Below, one piece after another: positions 55,803 to 62,734 of a stretch of DNA of 64,000 nucleotides. This DNA comes from Conexibacter woesei DSM 14684. GTDB lineage: Bacteria > Actinomycetota > Thermoleophilia > Solirubrobacterales > Solirubrobacteraceae. Each line of letters begins with the position of its first letter. Positions within the stretch are counted from its first letter, which is position 1. The stretch spans positions 2,666,001-2,730,000 of the forward strand of contig NC_013739.1 in NCBI RefSeq assembly GCF_000025265.1, given 5' to 3'. Position numbers and translations under genes: made by a program. The notes beneath the pieces were generated by a model. The model was not told the origin of the DNA. It saw only the letters and a program-made list of their open reading frames with translations, and ran no database searches.

Positions 55803-57253
55803 GCGTTGCCGACACGCCGGTCGAGGAGAAGGCCCACCTCCGCGCTGGGTCGGTCGGGATGTGGGACCTGGTGTTCTTCGTCGTCGCGGCCGCGGCGCCG
55901 TTGTCGGTGATGTCCGGGGCCTCGCCGCTGGCGATCCAGTTCGGCGGCGTCGGCGCGCCCGGCGGGTACCTGCTGGCCGGGATCGTCTTCATCGTCTTCG
56001 CGATCGGCTTCACGGCGATGAGCCGGCGGCTGCCCAACGCGGGCGCCTTCTACGCATACGTCACCCACGGCCTCGGGCGCCCGACCGGCGTCGGCGCCGC
56101 GCTCGTCGCGGTCGTCGCCTACAACACGATCGCGATCGGCTTCGTCGCCGGGATCGGCGTCTTCGCGGAGGCGACGGCCGACGACGTCTTCGGGATCCAC
56201 CTGCCGTGGACGATCTGGTCGCTGCTCGGCCTGGTCGCGATCGCATTCCTTGGCTACAACCGCATCACGCTCAGCGCGAAGGTGCTGGCGGTGCTGCTGA
56301 TCGCCGAGGTGCTGATCCTCGTCGTGCTGGCGGTGCCGGTGATCCTCGACGGCGGAGCGGATGGGCTGAGCTTCACCAGCTTCGAGCCGGCGAGCATCTT
56401 CGGCCCCGGCGTCGGCGCGCTGTTCGTGCTCTCGTTCGGCGCCTTCCTCGGGTTCGAGTCGACGGCGATCTACAGCGAGGAGGCGCGTGATCCGAAGCGG
56501 ACGATCCCGCGCGCGACGTTCCTCGCCGTCGCCTTCATGGGCCTCTTCTACGCGCTGATCGTGTGGACCGTGATCATGGCGTTCGGCTCCGCCGAGGCGC
56601 TCAGAGTCGCCGACGCGGACCCGGCCGACATGTACTTCATCGCGATGCGCGAATGGGTCGGCAAGGGCGCCAGCGACGTGATGCACATCCTGATCGTGAC
56701 GAGCACCGTCGCGTCGACACTGGCCTACCACAACGCGGCTTCGCGCTACTTCTTCGTGCTCGGCCGCGAGGGCGTCCTGCCGAGAGCGCTCGGCCGCGCT
56801 CGGCCGAAGAACGGCGCCCCGGGGGTCGCGAGCATCACGCAGGTGGCGATGATGACGGTCGTCGTCGGCGTCTTCACGCTGTTCGGAGCGGCGCCGTACG
56901 AGCAGACGTTCCTGTGGCTCAACGGCACCGGGATCGTCGGCCTGATCGCGCTGCAGGCGCTCTGCTCGTTCGCCGTCGTCGCCTGGTTCTGGCGCGTCCC
57001 GTCCGACGCGAACGTGATCCAGCGGGTGATCGCGCCCGTCGTGGCGGGGCTGGCGCTCGGGACCGTCGTCGTGCTGATCGTCGACAACTTCGCGATCCTG
57101 ACCGGCGCCGGGACGCTCGTGAACGTGCTGCTGCTGCTGCCGGTCCCGATTGCGATGGCGGTCGGCGTCGGCGTCGCGCTGCGGATCCGCGCGCGCGACC
57201 CGGAGACGTACGCGTGGCTGACGAGAACGAAGGCGGCCGATCTCCGTGACTGA
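55799..57253 (+). CDS. APC-superfamily amino acid/amine permease
   Basis: A 484-residue membrane protein with about twelve helices. TM1 has FFVVAAAAPLSVMSGASPLAIQFGG, the TM2-3 area has AMSRRLPNAGAFYAYVTHGLGRPTG, and TM6 plus loop is FVLSFGAFLGFESTAIYSEEARDPKRTIPRATF. This is the APC pattern close to the AAT/ethanolamine-like permeases of actinobacteria. It is ATGA-coupled to the amidohydrolase and overlaps the DUF1989 gene, so it probably imports the compound that the operon degrades. Confidence 0.9.
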   Translation: MSVADTPVEEKAHLRAGSVGMWDLVFFVVAAAAPLSVMSGASPLAIQFGGVGAPGGYLLAGIVFIVFAIGFTAMSRRLPNAGAFYAYVTHGLGRPTGVGAALVAVVAYNTIAIGFVAGIGVFAEATADDVFGIHLPWTIWSLLGLVAIAFLGYNRITLSAKVLAVLLIAEVLILVVLAVPVILDGGADGLSFTSFEPASIFGPGVGALFVLSFGAFLGFESTAIYSEEARDPKRTIPRATFLAVAFMGLFYALIVWTVIMAFGSAEALRVADADPADMYFIAMREWVGKGASDVMHILIVTSTVASTLAYHNAASRYFFVLGREGVLPRALGRARPKNGAPGVASITQVAMMTVVVGVFTLFGAAPYEQTFLWLNGTGIVGLIALQALCSFAVVAWFWRVPSDANVIQRVIAPVVAGLALGTVVVLIVDNFAILTGAGTLVNVLLLLPVPIAMAVGVGVALRIRARDPETYAWLTRTKAADLRD

Positions 57254-57866
57254 GGAGACCGTCGTGCGCCACCGCGTCCCCGCCGGCCACGGCCTCGCCG
57301 CCGCCGTGCGAGCGGGGCAGCACGTGAGCGTCGTCAACACGCCCGGGACGCAGGTCGTCGACACGTGGGCGTTCACCTCCGAGCCCGGCGAGCACCTCTC
57401 GATGGACCACTGCCGGGAGGTCTTGCAGAGACTCTGGTTCGGCGTCGGCGACACGCTCGTCAGCAGCCGCTACCGGCCGCTGCTGACCGTCGTCGCCGAC
57501 ACGTCGCCGGGCCGCCACGACACGCTGATCGTCCCGTGCAGCACGGCGATGTACGAGCGGATGGGCGCCGCAGCGGACCATCGCAGCTGCGCGTCGAACC
57601 TGCACGAGGCGCTGGCCGTGGTCGGGCGTTCCAGCGACGTCGTCCCGGCCGCCTGGAACCTCTTCATGAGCGTCCCCGTCGGCGGCGACGGCGCGCTGAC
57701 GTTCGAGCGGCCGCACTCGCGCGCGGGCGACCGCGTCGTGCTGCGCGCCGAGCGCGACCTCGTGCTCGTCTGCTCGGCCTGCCCCGACGACCTCTACCCG
57801 ACCAACGGCGGCACCGGCCGCCCGCGGGACGTCCACCTCGAGATCGGAGGATCCGATGCAGCCTGA
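57246..57866 (+). CDS. DUF1989 (urea carboxylase-associated) protein
   Basis: A 206-residue protein of the DUF1989 family, recognisable from HRVPAGHGLAAAVRAGQHVSVVNTPGTQVVDTWAF, STAMYERMGAAADHRSCASNLHEAL, WNLFMSVPVGGDG and the final LVLVCSACPDDLYPTNG. Members sit beside urea carboxylase, guanidine or amine catabolic genes and are thought to handle small nitrogen compounds; the chemistry is poorly defined. Conserved His and Cys residues suggest metal binding. It overlaps the permease gene by 8 bases and the P1-peptidase gene by 11. Confidence 0.87.
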   Translation: MTEETVVRHRVPAGHGLAAAVRAGQHVSVVNTPGTQVVDTWAFTSEPGEHLSMDHCREVLQRLWFGVGDTLVSSRYRPLLTVVADTSPGRHDTLIVPCSTAMYERMGAAADHRSCASNLHEALAVVGRSSDVVPAAWNLFMSVPVGGDGALTFERPHSRAGDRVVLRAERDLVLVCSACPDDLYPTNGGTGRPRDVHLEIGGSDAA

Positions 57867-58959
57867 GTCGCCGCGTGCGCGGGCGCGCGAGCTGGGGCTC
57901 GTCGTCGGCGAGCTGCCGACCGGCCCGCACAACGCGATCACGGACGTCGGCGGGGTGCGCGTCGGCCACCGCACGCTGATGCGCGGCGACGCGGTCCGCA
58001 CCGGCGTGACCGCGATCGTGCCGCACGCGGGGAACCTCTTCCGCGAGCGCGTCTACGCGGGCGTCTCGCCGTTCAACGGCTACGGCCAGCTGACGAGCAG
58101 CATGGTGATCGACGAGTGGGGGCTGATCGGCTCGCCGATCGTGATCACCGACACGGCGGGCGTCGGCGTCGGTTACTCGGCCGTCGTCGAGCACCTGACC
58201 GCGCACGACGAGACGGTCGGGATCGCCGACGTCGCGATGCCGGTCGTCGCCGAGTGCGACGACGGCTTCCTGAACGACAACCGCGCCTCGAGTCTCACGA
58301 CCGCCGACGTGATCGCCGCGATCGAGGCGGCGGCGGACGGGCCGGTGGAGGAGGGGAGCGTCGGCGCCGGGACCGGCATGCAGCTGTTCGAGTACAAGGG
58401 CGGGATCGGGACGGCGTCGCGCACGGCCGGCGGCTACACGGTCGGCGTGCTCGTCAACACGAACTTCGGCGTCCAGCGCCAGCTGACGATCCTCGGCGCG
58501 CCGGTCGGGCGGCTGCTGGCGGGGCCGCCGCCCGCCGCGCCGGCGCCGCGGCGCCACGGCGAGGGCTCGTGCGTCGCGGTCGTCGCGACCGACGCGCCGC
58601 TGCACCCGCTGCAGCTGAGACGGCTCGCGCGCCGCACCGACGTCGGGCTCGTGCGCACCGGCTCGGTCGCGCACGACGGCTCCGGCGAGATCGCGCTCGC
58701 CTTCTCGACGGCGCAGCTCGTCCCGCGCGAGCAGCGCGAGCCGGAGCGTCAGGTGCGCGTGATTCCGGAAGGGCAGGACTGGCGCAACGGGACGCTGCTC
58801 GACCAGCTGTTCGCGGCGGTCGCCGAGGCGACCGAGGAGGCAGTCCTCAACGCGCTGTTCACGGCGAGCACCGTCGCCGGGCGCGCCGGCAACACGCTGG
58901 AGCGGATCGACCCCGACGCCGCGCTGGCCGCGATCGTCGACTGGCACGCGGGCGGCTGA
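57856..58959 (+). CDS. P1-family peptidase (DmpA/ornithine-acetyltransferase-like Ntn hydrolase)
   Basis: A 367-residue self-cleaving Ntn-type hydrolase. It starts with GPHNAITDVGGVRVGHRTL and has GVTAIVPHAGNLFRERVYAGVSPFNGYGQLTSS. Cleavage to expose the nucleophile is expected before Ser238 in GEGSCVAVVATDAPL, which matches the DmpA motif. The C-terminus EEAVLNALFTASTVAGRAGN is also typical. DmpA enzymes release N-terminal D- or beta-amino acids from amides and peptides. Together with the amidohydrolase, permease and DUF1989 protein this points to uptake and breakdown of an unusual amide. Last gene of the LacI-controlled operon. Confidence 0.92.
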   Translation: MQPESPRARARELGLVVGELPTGPHNAITDVGGVRVGHRTLMRGDAVRTGVTAIVPHAGNLFRERVYAGVSPFNGYGQLTSSMVIDEWGLIGSPIVITDTAGVGVGYSAVVEHLTAHDETVGIADVAMPVVAECDDGFLNDNRASSLTTADVIAAIEAAADGPVEEGSVGAGTGMQLFEYKGGIGTASRTAGGYTVGVLVNTNFGVQRQLTILGAPVGRLLAGPPPAAPAPRRHGEGSCVAVVATDAPLHPLQLRRLARRTDVGLVRTGSVAHDGSGEIALAFSTAQLVPREQREPERQVRVIPEGQDWRNGTLLDQLFAAVAEATEEAVLNALFTASTVAGRAGNTLERIDPDAALAAIVDWHAGG

Positions 58960-59093
58960 CGGCCCGATCGGGCGCGATCCCGGGGAGGGGAAGCGGGGCG
59001 TTCTCGCGACGTGGGGGTGTGAACCTCGGCGAACCCCCTCCTCGCTACCGCCGGCAGCCGGCCGGCCGCACCACGAGGCCGCCGGTCGCGCGG

Positions 59094-59357
59094 ATGGTCA
59101 CGACGCTCGGCGACCCGCGCAAGCGCACGATCGTCCGCTTCGCGCTCGACCGGCGCGGCGAGTGGACGGTCGACCAGCTGCACGAGCGGCATCCGGCCGT
59201 CGGCCCGGTCCGCGACGCCCACACGCTCTGCATGCAGCTCGCCGTCGTCGGCCTGCTCGCGTGGATCCCGACCGACGAGACGCGCCTGCGCCACCAGCCC
59301 TTCCGCCTGCGCGACGCCTCGACCGCTGCAGCCGCCCTGGCTTCCTACACCGTCTGA
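59094..59357 (+). CDS. small hypothetical protein (possible winged helix)
   Basis: An 87-residue protein beginning MVTTLGDPRKRTIVRFALDR, with GEWTVDQLHERHPAVGPVRDAHTLCMQLAVVGLLAWIP, a helix-turn-helix-like arrangement, and LRHQPFRLRDA. I recognise no family. A GTG at 59019 would add 25 residues (VNLGEPPPRYRRQ...); no good ribosome binding site separates the options. It lies just upstream of the first palindrome of the AbiEi/DUF559 cassette. Confidence 0.5.
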   Translation: MVTTLGDPRKRTIVRFALDRRGEWTVDQLHERHPAVGPVRDAHTLCMQLAVVGLLAWIPTDETRLRHQPFRLRDASTAAAALASYTV

Positions 59358-59372
59358 GGGGCGAGCCCCGGC

Positions 59373-59417
59373 GTCGTCCTGGCTCAGTGTCGCTATGCGA
59401 CACCAAGGCAGGACGAC
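59373..59417. repeat. 45-bp palindrome, type 2, copy 2 (upstream of AbiEi/DUF559 gene)
   Basis: The same 21-3-21 geometry as copy 1: outer GTCGTCCTGG, apex GTCGC-TAT-GCGAC, 18 of 21 arm positions paired. It ends 7 bases before the ATG at 59425 of the AbiEi/DUF559 gene, so it also occupies the place of that gene's promoter or operator. Confidence 0.88.
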
Positions 59418-59424
59418 TGACGCG

Positions 59425-60282
59425 ATGATCGGGGCGATGGCGAGCCGTGCTCACGGGGTCGTGACGCGGGCTCAACTCGTGGAGGCTGGGGTCACGCCGG
59501 CGGAGGTGCGGCGGCGGCTGGGAAGCGGCCGGCTGCTGCGCGTCCACAAGGGGGTCTACCGCGTCGGCCACCGCGCGCCGAGCGTGGAGGCGACCTACCT
59601 CGCCGCCGTCTGGGCGTGCGGGGAGCGGGCGCTCTTGAGCGGGCCGGCGGCAGCGCACCTGCTCGGACTGCTCAAGGGCGCGCCGCCGGCGCCGCAGGTG
59701 ACCGCGCCGACGGAGCGCGTCGTCGCGGGCGTGGAGGTGCGGCGCTGCCGCCCGCTCGGTGACGCTGACGGGATCGGCTGGCGCGGGGTGCCGACGACGA
59801 GCGTGCCACGGACGCTCGTCGATCTCGCGGCCACGCTGTCAGCCGACACGCTCGCGCGCGCCTGCCACGAGGCCGGGGTCCTGCATCGGACCACGCCACG
59901 GCAGGTCGACGCGGTCCTGGCGCGGCGGCCGGCCAGCCCGGGCCGCGCGAAGCTGCGCGCGGTGTTGCGCGGGGAGACGAAGGTCACCCTGAGCGTGCTC
60001 GAACGTCGCTTTCTCGCGCGACTGCGCGACGCGTCGCTCCCGCTGCCGCAGACGAACCGGCCGGCGGGCGGGCGACGGGTCGACTGCTGCTGGCCCGAAC
60101 AGCGTCTGACCGTCGAGCTGGACAGCTACCGCTTCCACAGCTCCCGTCACGCGTGGGAGCAGGACCGGCGGCGGGAGCGCGAGGCGCGCGCTCGCGGGGA
60201 CGAGTTCCGCCGCTTCACCTACGCCGACGCCGTCGAGGACCCCACCTACATGCTGGCCCAGCTCCGCGCACTCCTGGCCTGA
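59425..60282 (+). CDS. AbiEi-like winged-helix / DUF559 endonuclease-like protein, palindrome-flanked
   Basis: A 285-residue paralogue of the protein at 15840-16808. The N-terminal AbiEi_4-type winged helix reads SRAHGVVTRAQLVEAGVTPAEVRRRLGSGRLLRVHKGVYRVGH. A middle region (VTAPTERVVAGVEVRRCRPL; VPTTSVPRTLVDLAATLSADTLARACHEA) follows. The C-terminal DUF559/PD-(D/E)XK-like part is RLTVELDSYRFHSSRHAWEQDRRREREARARGDEFRRFTY. The ATG at 59425 (or 59437) is chosen; an ATG at 59395 lies inside the palindrome. Palindromes end 7 bases before the start and begin 6 bases after the stop, so gene and repeats form a compact unit. No toxin partner is adjacent. Function unknown. Confidence 0.8.
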   Translation: MIGAMASRAHGVVTRAQLVEAGVTPAEVRRRLGSGRLLRVHKGVYRVGHRAPSVEATYLAAVWACGERALLSGPAAAHLLGLLKGAPPAPQVTAPTERVVAGVEVRRCRPLGDADGIGWRGVPTTSVPRTLVDLAATLSADTLARACHEAGVLHRTTPRQVDAVLARRPASPGRAKLRAVLRGETKVTLSVLERRFLARLRDASLPLPQTNRPAGGRRVDCCWPEQRLTVELDSYRFHSSRHAWEQDRRREREARARGDEFRRFTYADAVEDPTYMLAQLRALLA

Positions 60283-60288
60283 GCTGGG

Positions 60289-60333
60289 GTCGTCCTGGAT
60301 TGGTGTCGCTATGCGACAGCGAACCAGGACAAC
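60289..60333. repeat. 45-bp palindrome, type 2, copy 3 (downstream of AbiEi/DUF559 gene)
   Basis: Outer arms GTCGTCCTGG and CCAGGACAAC, the same GTCGC-TAT-GCGAC apex, and 17 of 21 arm positions paired. It begins 6 bases after the stop of the AbiEi/DUF559 gene and is in the same orientation as copy 2, so the gene is bracketed by two copies. It could also serve as terminator. Confidence 0.88.
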
Positions 60334-60344
60334 CCAGGCGAGGG

Positions 60345-60575
60345 TCAGGCGGGGAGGCGTTCCTGTGTGGCGTCTGCTCCGATTCCGGCGTCGGCGAGGG
60401 TGGCGGTCCAGCCGGCGTGGTCGGCGGGGCCGTGGTGGACGACGCGCAGGGTGTCTCGGCGCAGCGTCAGCAGCACGTCCTGGACGTCGTTGTGGATGAA
60501 CAGCTCCCAGCGGATGCGGGCGTGCTGGGCGGCGGCGTTGGAGGAAGGGGGGAAGCGGAGATCAGAGGTGTTCAC
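60345..60575 (-). CDS. small hypothetical protein (76 aa)
   Basis: A 76-residue protein starting at a GTG (VNTSDLRFPPSSN) that has AAGGAG 8 bases upstream. The core is ARIRWELFIHNDVQDVLLTLRRDTLRVVHHGPADHAGWTATLADAGIG. I do not recognise it. It is convergent with the AbiEi/DUF559 gene, separated by the third palindrome, and divergent from the DeoR gene. The good RBS supports its being real. Confidence 0.6.
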   Translation of the reverse strand: MNTSDLRFPPSSNAAAQHARIRWELFIHNDVQDVLLTLRRDTLRVVHHGPADHAGWTATLADAGIGADATQERLPA

Positions 60576-60703
60576 GACAGGCTCCTTGCGAGCAGGGGCT
60601 AGCACTGAGAGCGAGGCAGTCGTGACCTCTGGCGGCGCCGGTCGTGAGCGCCGTGAGAAAACGTAGCACCCACGGGGGCGAACGAGCCCCGTTCGACACT
60701 TGC

Positions 60704-60729
60704 GCAGAGTCGTGCAGAGTCATGCAGAG
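60704..60729. promoter_or_regulatory. three helically phased GCAGAG repeats (DeoR operator candidate)
   Basis: GCAGAG occurs at 60704, 60714 and 60724, exactly 10 bases apart, in the 195-base divergent gap between the 76-aa gene and the DeoR gene and about 42 bases before the DeoR start. A 10-base period places the hexamers on the same DNA face, as for a multimeric repressor. Otherwise the gap shows only a GC-poor start region. Confidence 0.6.
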
Positions 60730-60770
60730 CTTTGCTTGCCTTTGAGCGACTGTGTCTGTAGCGTCGCGCC

Positions 60771-61535
60771 ATGCTCGCTCAGCAACGGCAGGACCGGATC
60801 GCGCGGACGCTGCGCGCGGAGGGGCCGGCGGCGGTCAGCACGCTCGCGGAGCGGCTCGGCGTCAGCCAGGCGACGGTGCGGCGCGACCTGCTCGAGCTCG
60901 AACGCCAGGGTCGCCTCACGCGCGTCTACGGCGGCGCCGTCTCCTCGGCCGAGCACGACGAGCCGTTCGCCGACGTCGCGACCGTCCGCGTCCCCGAGAA
61001 GGACGCGATCGCCGCGCGCGCCGCCACGCTGATCGCCGACGGCGAGACTGTCCTGCTCGACATCGGCACGACCGCCCACCGCTTCGCGCGCCGCCTCCAC
61101 GGCCGCGCGATCACCGTCGTCACGAGCAGCCTCGCGGTCTGCGACGAGCTGCGCGACGACGAGGCGATCGAGCTGATCGTGCTCGGCGGGACGTTCCGCC
61201 GCAGCTACCGCTCGCTCGTCGGCTTCCTGACCGAGGACGCGCTGCGCCAGATACACGCGGACCGCGTCTTCCTCGGCACCAGCGGCGTGCGACCCGACGG
61301 CAGCGTGCTCGACACGACGTCGATCGAGGTGCCGGTCAAGCGGGCGATGATCGCGGCGGCCGACCAGGTCGTGCTGCTCGCGGACGCGACGAAGTTTCCG
61401 GGCAGGGGTCTGGCACGCGTGTGCGGCCCGGAGCAGCTCGACGTGGTGGTGACCGACGCGTCCGGGAACGCGCCGGCACTCGCCGCGTTGGGCGAGGCGG
61501 GGGTCGAGATCCAACAAGCAGGGAGAGCGGGATGA
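60771..61535 (+). CDS. DeoR/GlpR-family transcriptional regulator
   Basis: A 254-residue sugar-metabolism repressor. The DeoR helix-turn-helix is at residues 4-58 (QRQDRIARTLRAEGPAAVSTLAERLGVSQATVRRDLLELERQGRLTRVYGGAV). The ligand domain is related to ribose-phosphate isomerase (GETVLLDIGTTAHRFARRL, TVVTSSLAVCDEL, DRVFLGTSGVRPDGSVLDT, VVLLADATKF), which senses phosphorylated sugars. Its stop overlaps the start of the GH76 gene (ATGA), so it controls or is co-expressed with a mannan-degrading enzyme. The phased repeats upstream are the likely autoregulatory site. Confidence 0.94.
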   Translation: MLAQQRQDRIARTLRAEGPAAVSTLAERLGVSQATVRRDLLELERQGRLTRVYGGAVSSAEHDEPFADVATVRVPEKDAIAARAATLIADGETVLLDIGTTAHRFARRLHGRAITVVTSSLAVCDELRDDEAIELIVLGGTFRRSYRSLVGFLTEDALRQIHADRVFLGTSGVRPDGSVLDTTSIEVPVKRAMIAAADQVVLLADATKFPGRGLARVCGPEQLDVVVTDASGNAPALAALGEAGVEIQQAGRAG

Positions 61536-62692
61536 GCAGGTGGATGAGAGCAGTGCGAACGGCCGTGCTCGGCGCGGCCGCGGTGACGGTGCTGGCGCTC
61601 GGCGCCGGGACGCAGACGGCGGGCGCCTACGGAGGCGGCCACGGCGGCGGTGGCCATGGCGGCGGACCCGGCCACGGCGGCGGCCACGGCCAGCAGGGCG
61701 CGCGCGAGCGCGCGACGGCGGCGGTCGAGGCGATGATGGGCTTCTACGACCACAGAAGCGGGCGCTTCCAGCTGGAGCGGCCGTGGTGGCAGTCGGGCAA
61801 CGCGCTGCAGGCGCTGCTCGACTACACGAAGCAGACGGGCTCGCGCAGATACTGGTGGGCGATCGACAACACGATCGAGGTCCAGCGCAAGGAGTACATG
61901 TTCGGCGAGTTCCGCGCCGACTCGACCGACGACACCGGCTGGTGGGCGCTCGCGATGACGCGCGCGTGGGACGTCACGCGCAACCCGAAGTACCTCGAGA
62001 TCGCGAAGATCGACGAGGAGTACATCCGCGACTACTGGGACGACGTCTGCGGCGGCGGCGTCTGGTGGGACATCCCGCAGCGGACCTACAAGAACGCGAT
62101 CAGCATCGAGCTGTACATCAAGCTGACGGCCGCGCTGCACAACCGCGTCCGCGGCGACCGCGTCTACCGCGCCCGCGCGATCGAGGCGTGGGAGTGGCTG
62201 AAGAGCAGCGGGATGCTGAACGGCGACAACCTGTTCAACGACGGTCTCAACACCCAGGACGGCGGCTGCCAGAACAACGGCGGCACGACCTGGACGTACA
62301 ACCAGGGCGTGATCCTCGGCGGCCTCGCGGAGCTGTACAGAGCGACCGGCGACCGGCGCCTGCTGGCCGACGCGCGCAAGATCGCCGACGCGGTCCTGCG
62401 CAGCCCGCAGCTGAACCCGAACGGGATCCTGACCGAGCCGTGCGAGTGGGAGGGGACCTGCAACTGGGACCAGCCGGCGTTCAAGGGCATCTTCGCCCGC
62501 AACCTCGCCGAGCTGGACGACCTGCTGCCCGGCCACCCGTACCGCGGCTGGCTGCGCGCGCAGGCGAGATCGGCCTACGACCACGCGCGCAACGACGCCG
62601 ACCAGTACGGCCTCGACTGGGACGGGCCGTTCGACACCACCGACATCGCCCGGCAGGAGTCGGCCGCCTCACTGCTGATCGCCGTCCTGTGA
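61532..62692 (+). CDS. secreted GH76-family glycosidase (alpha-1,6-mannanase-like)
   Basis: A 386-residue exported enzyme. The signal peptide ends in AGTQTAGAYG and is followed by a Gly/His-rich linker of about 20 residues. Then comes an (alpha/alpha)6 barrel with the catalytic aspartate pair D133-D134 in DSTDDTGWWALAM. Typical GH76 motifs are YWDDVCGGGVWWD, YKNAISIELYIKL, TWTYNQGVILGGLAELY and FKGIFARNLAELDDL. GH76 enzymes cut alpha-1,6-mannan backbones. The Gly/His run could bind metal. It is coupled to the DeoR regulator, giving a two-gene mannan-response unit. Confidence 0.9.
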   Translation: MSRWMRAVRTAVLGAAAVTVLALGAGTQTAGAYGGGHGGGGHGGGPGHGGGHGQQGARERATAAVEAMMGFYDHRSGRFQLERPWWQSGNALQALLDYTKQTGSRRYWWAIDNTIEVQRKEYMFGEFRADSTDDTGWWALAMTRAWDVTRNPKYLEIAKIDEEYIRDYWDDVCGGGVWWDIPQRTYKNAISIELYIKLTAALHNRVRGDRVYRARAIEAWEWLKSSGMLNGDNLFNDGLNTQDGGCQNNGGTTWTYNQGVILGGLAELYRATGDRRLLADARKIADAVLRSPQLNPNGILTEPCEWEGTCNWDQPAFKGIFARNLAELDDLLPGHPYRGWLRAQARSAYDHARNDADQYGLDWDGPFDTTDIARQESAASLLIAVL

Positions 62693-62734
62693 CAAACCGG
62701 TGCGCTGCGGCCGGCACGGGTGTAGGCTCGCCCC

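Noticed and set aside
59395-59424. ATG at 59395 as start of the second AbiEi/DUF559 gene
   Set aside because: This ATG lies in the apex of the 45-bp palindrome (TATGCGAC), which is conserved in copies with no gene behind them. ATG 59425 or 59437 starts the domain.
59373-60333. Classical transposon with terminal inverted repeats
   Set aside because: Each end is itself a palindrome and both copies have the same orientation. There is no DDE or HUH transposase and no visible target-site duplication.
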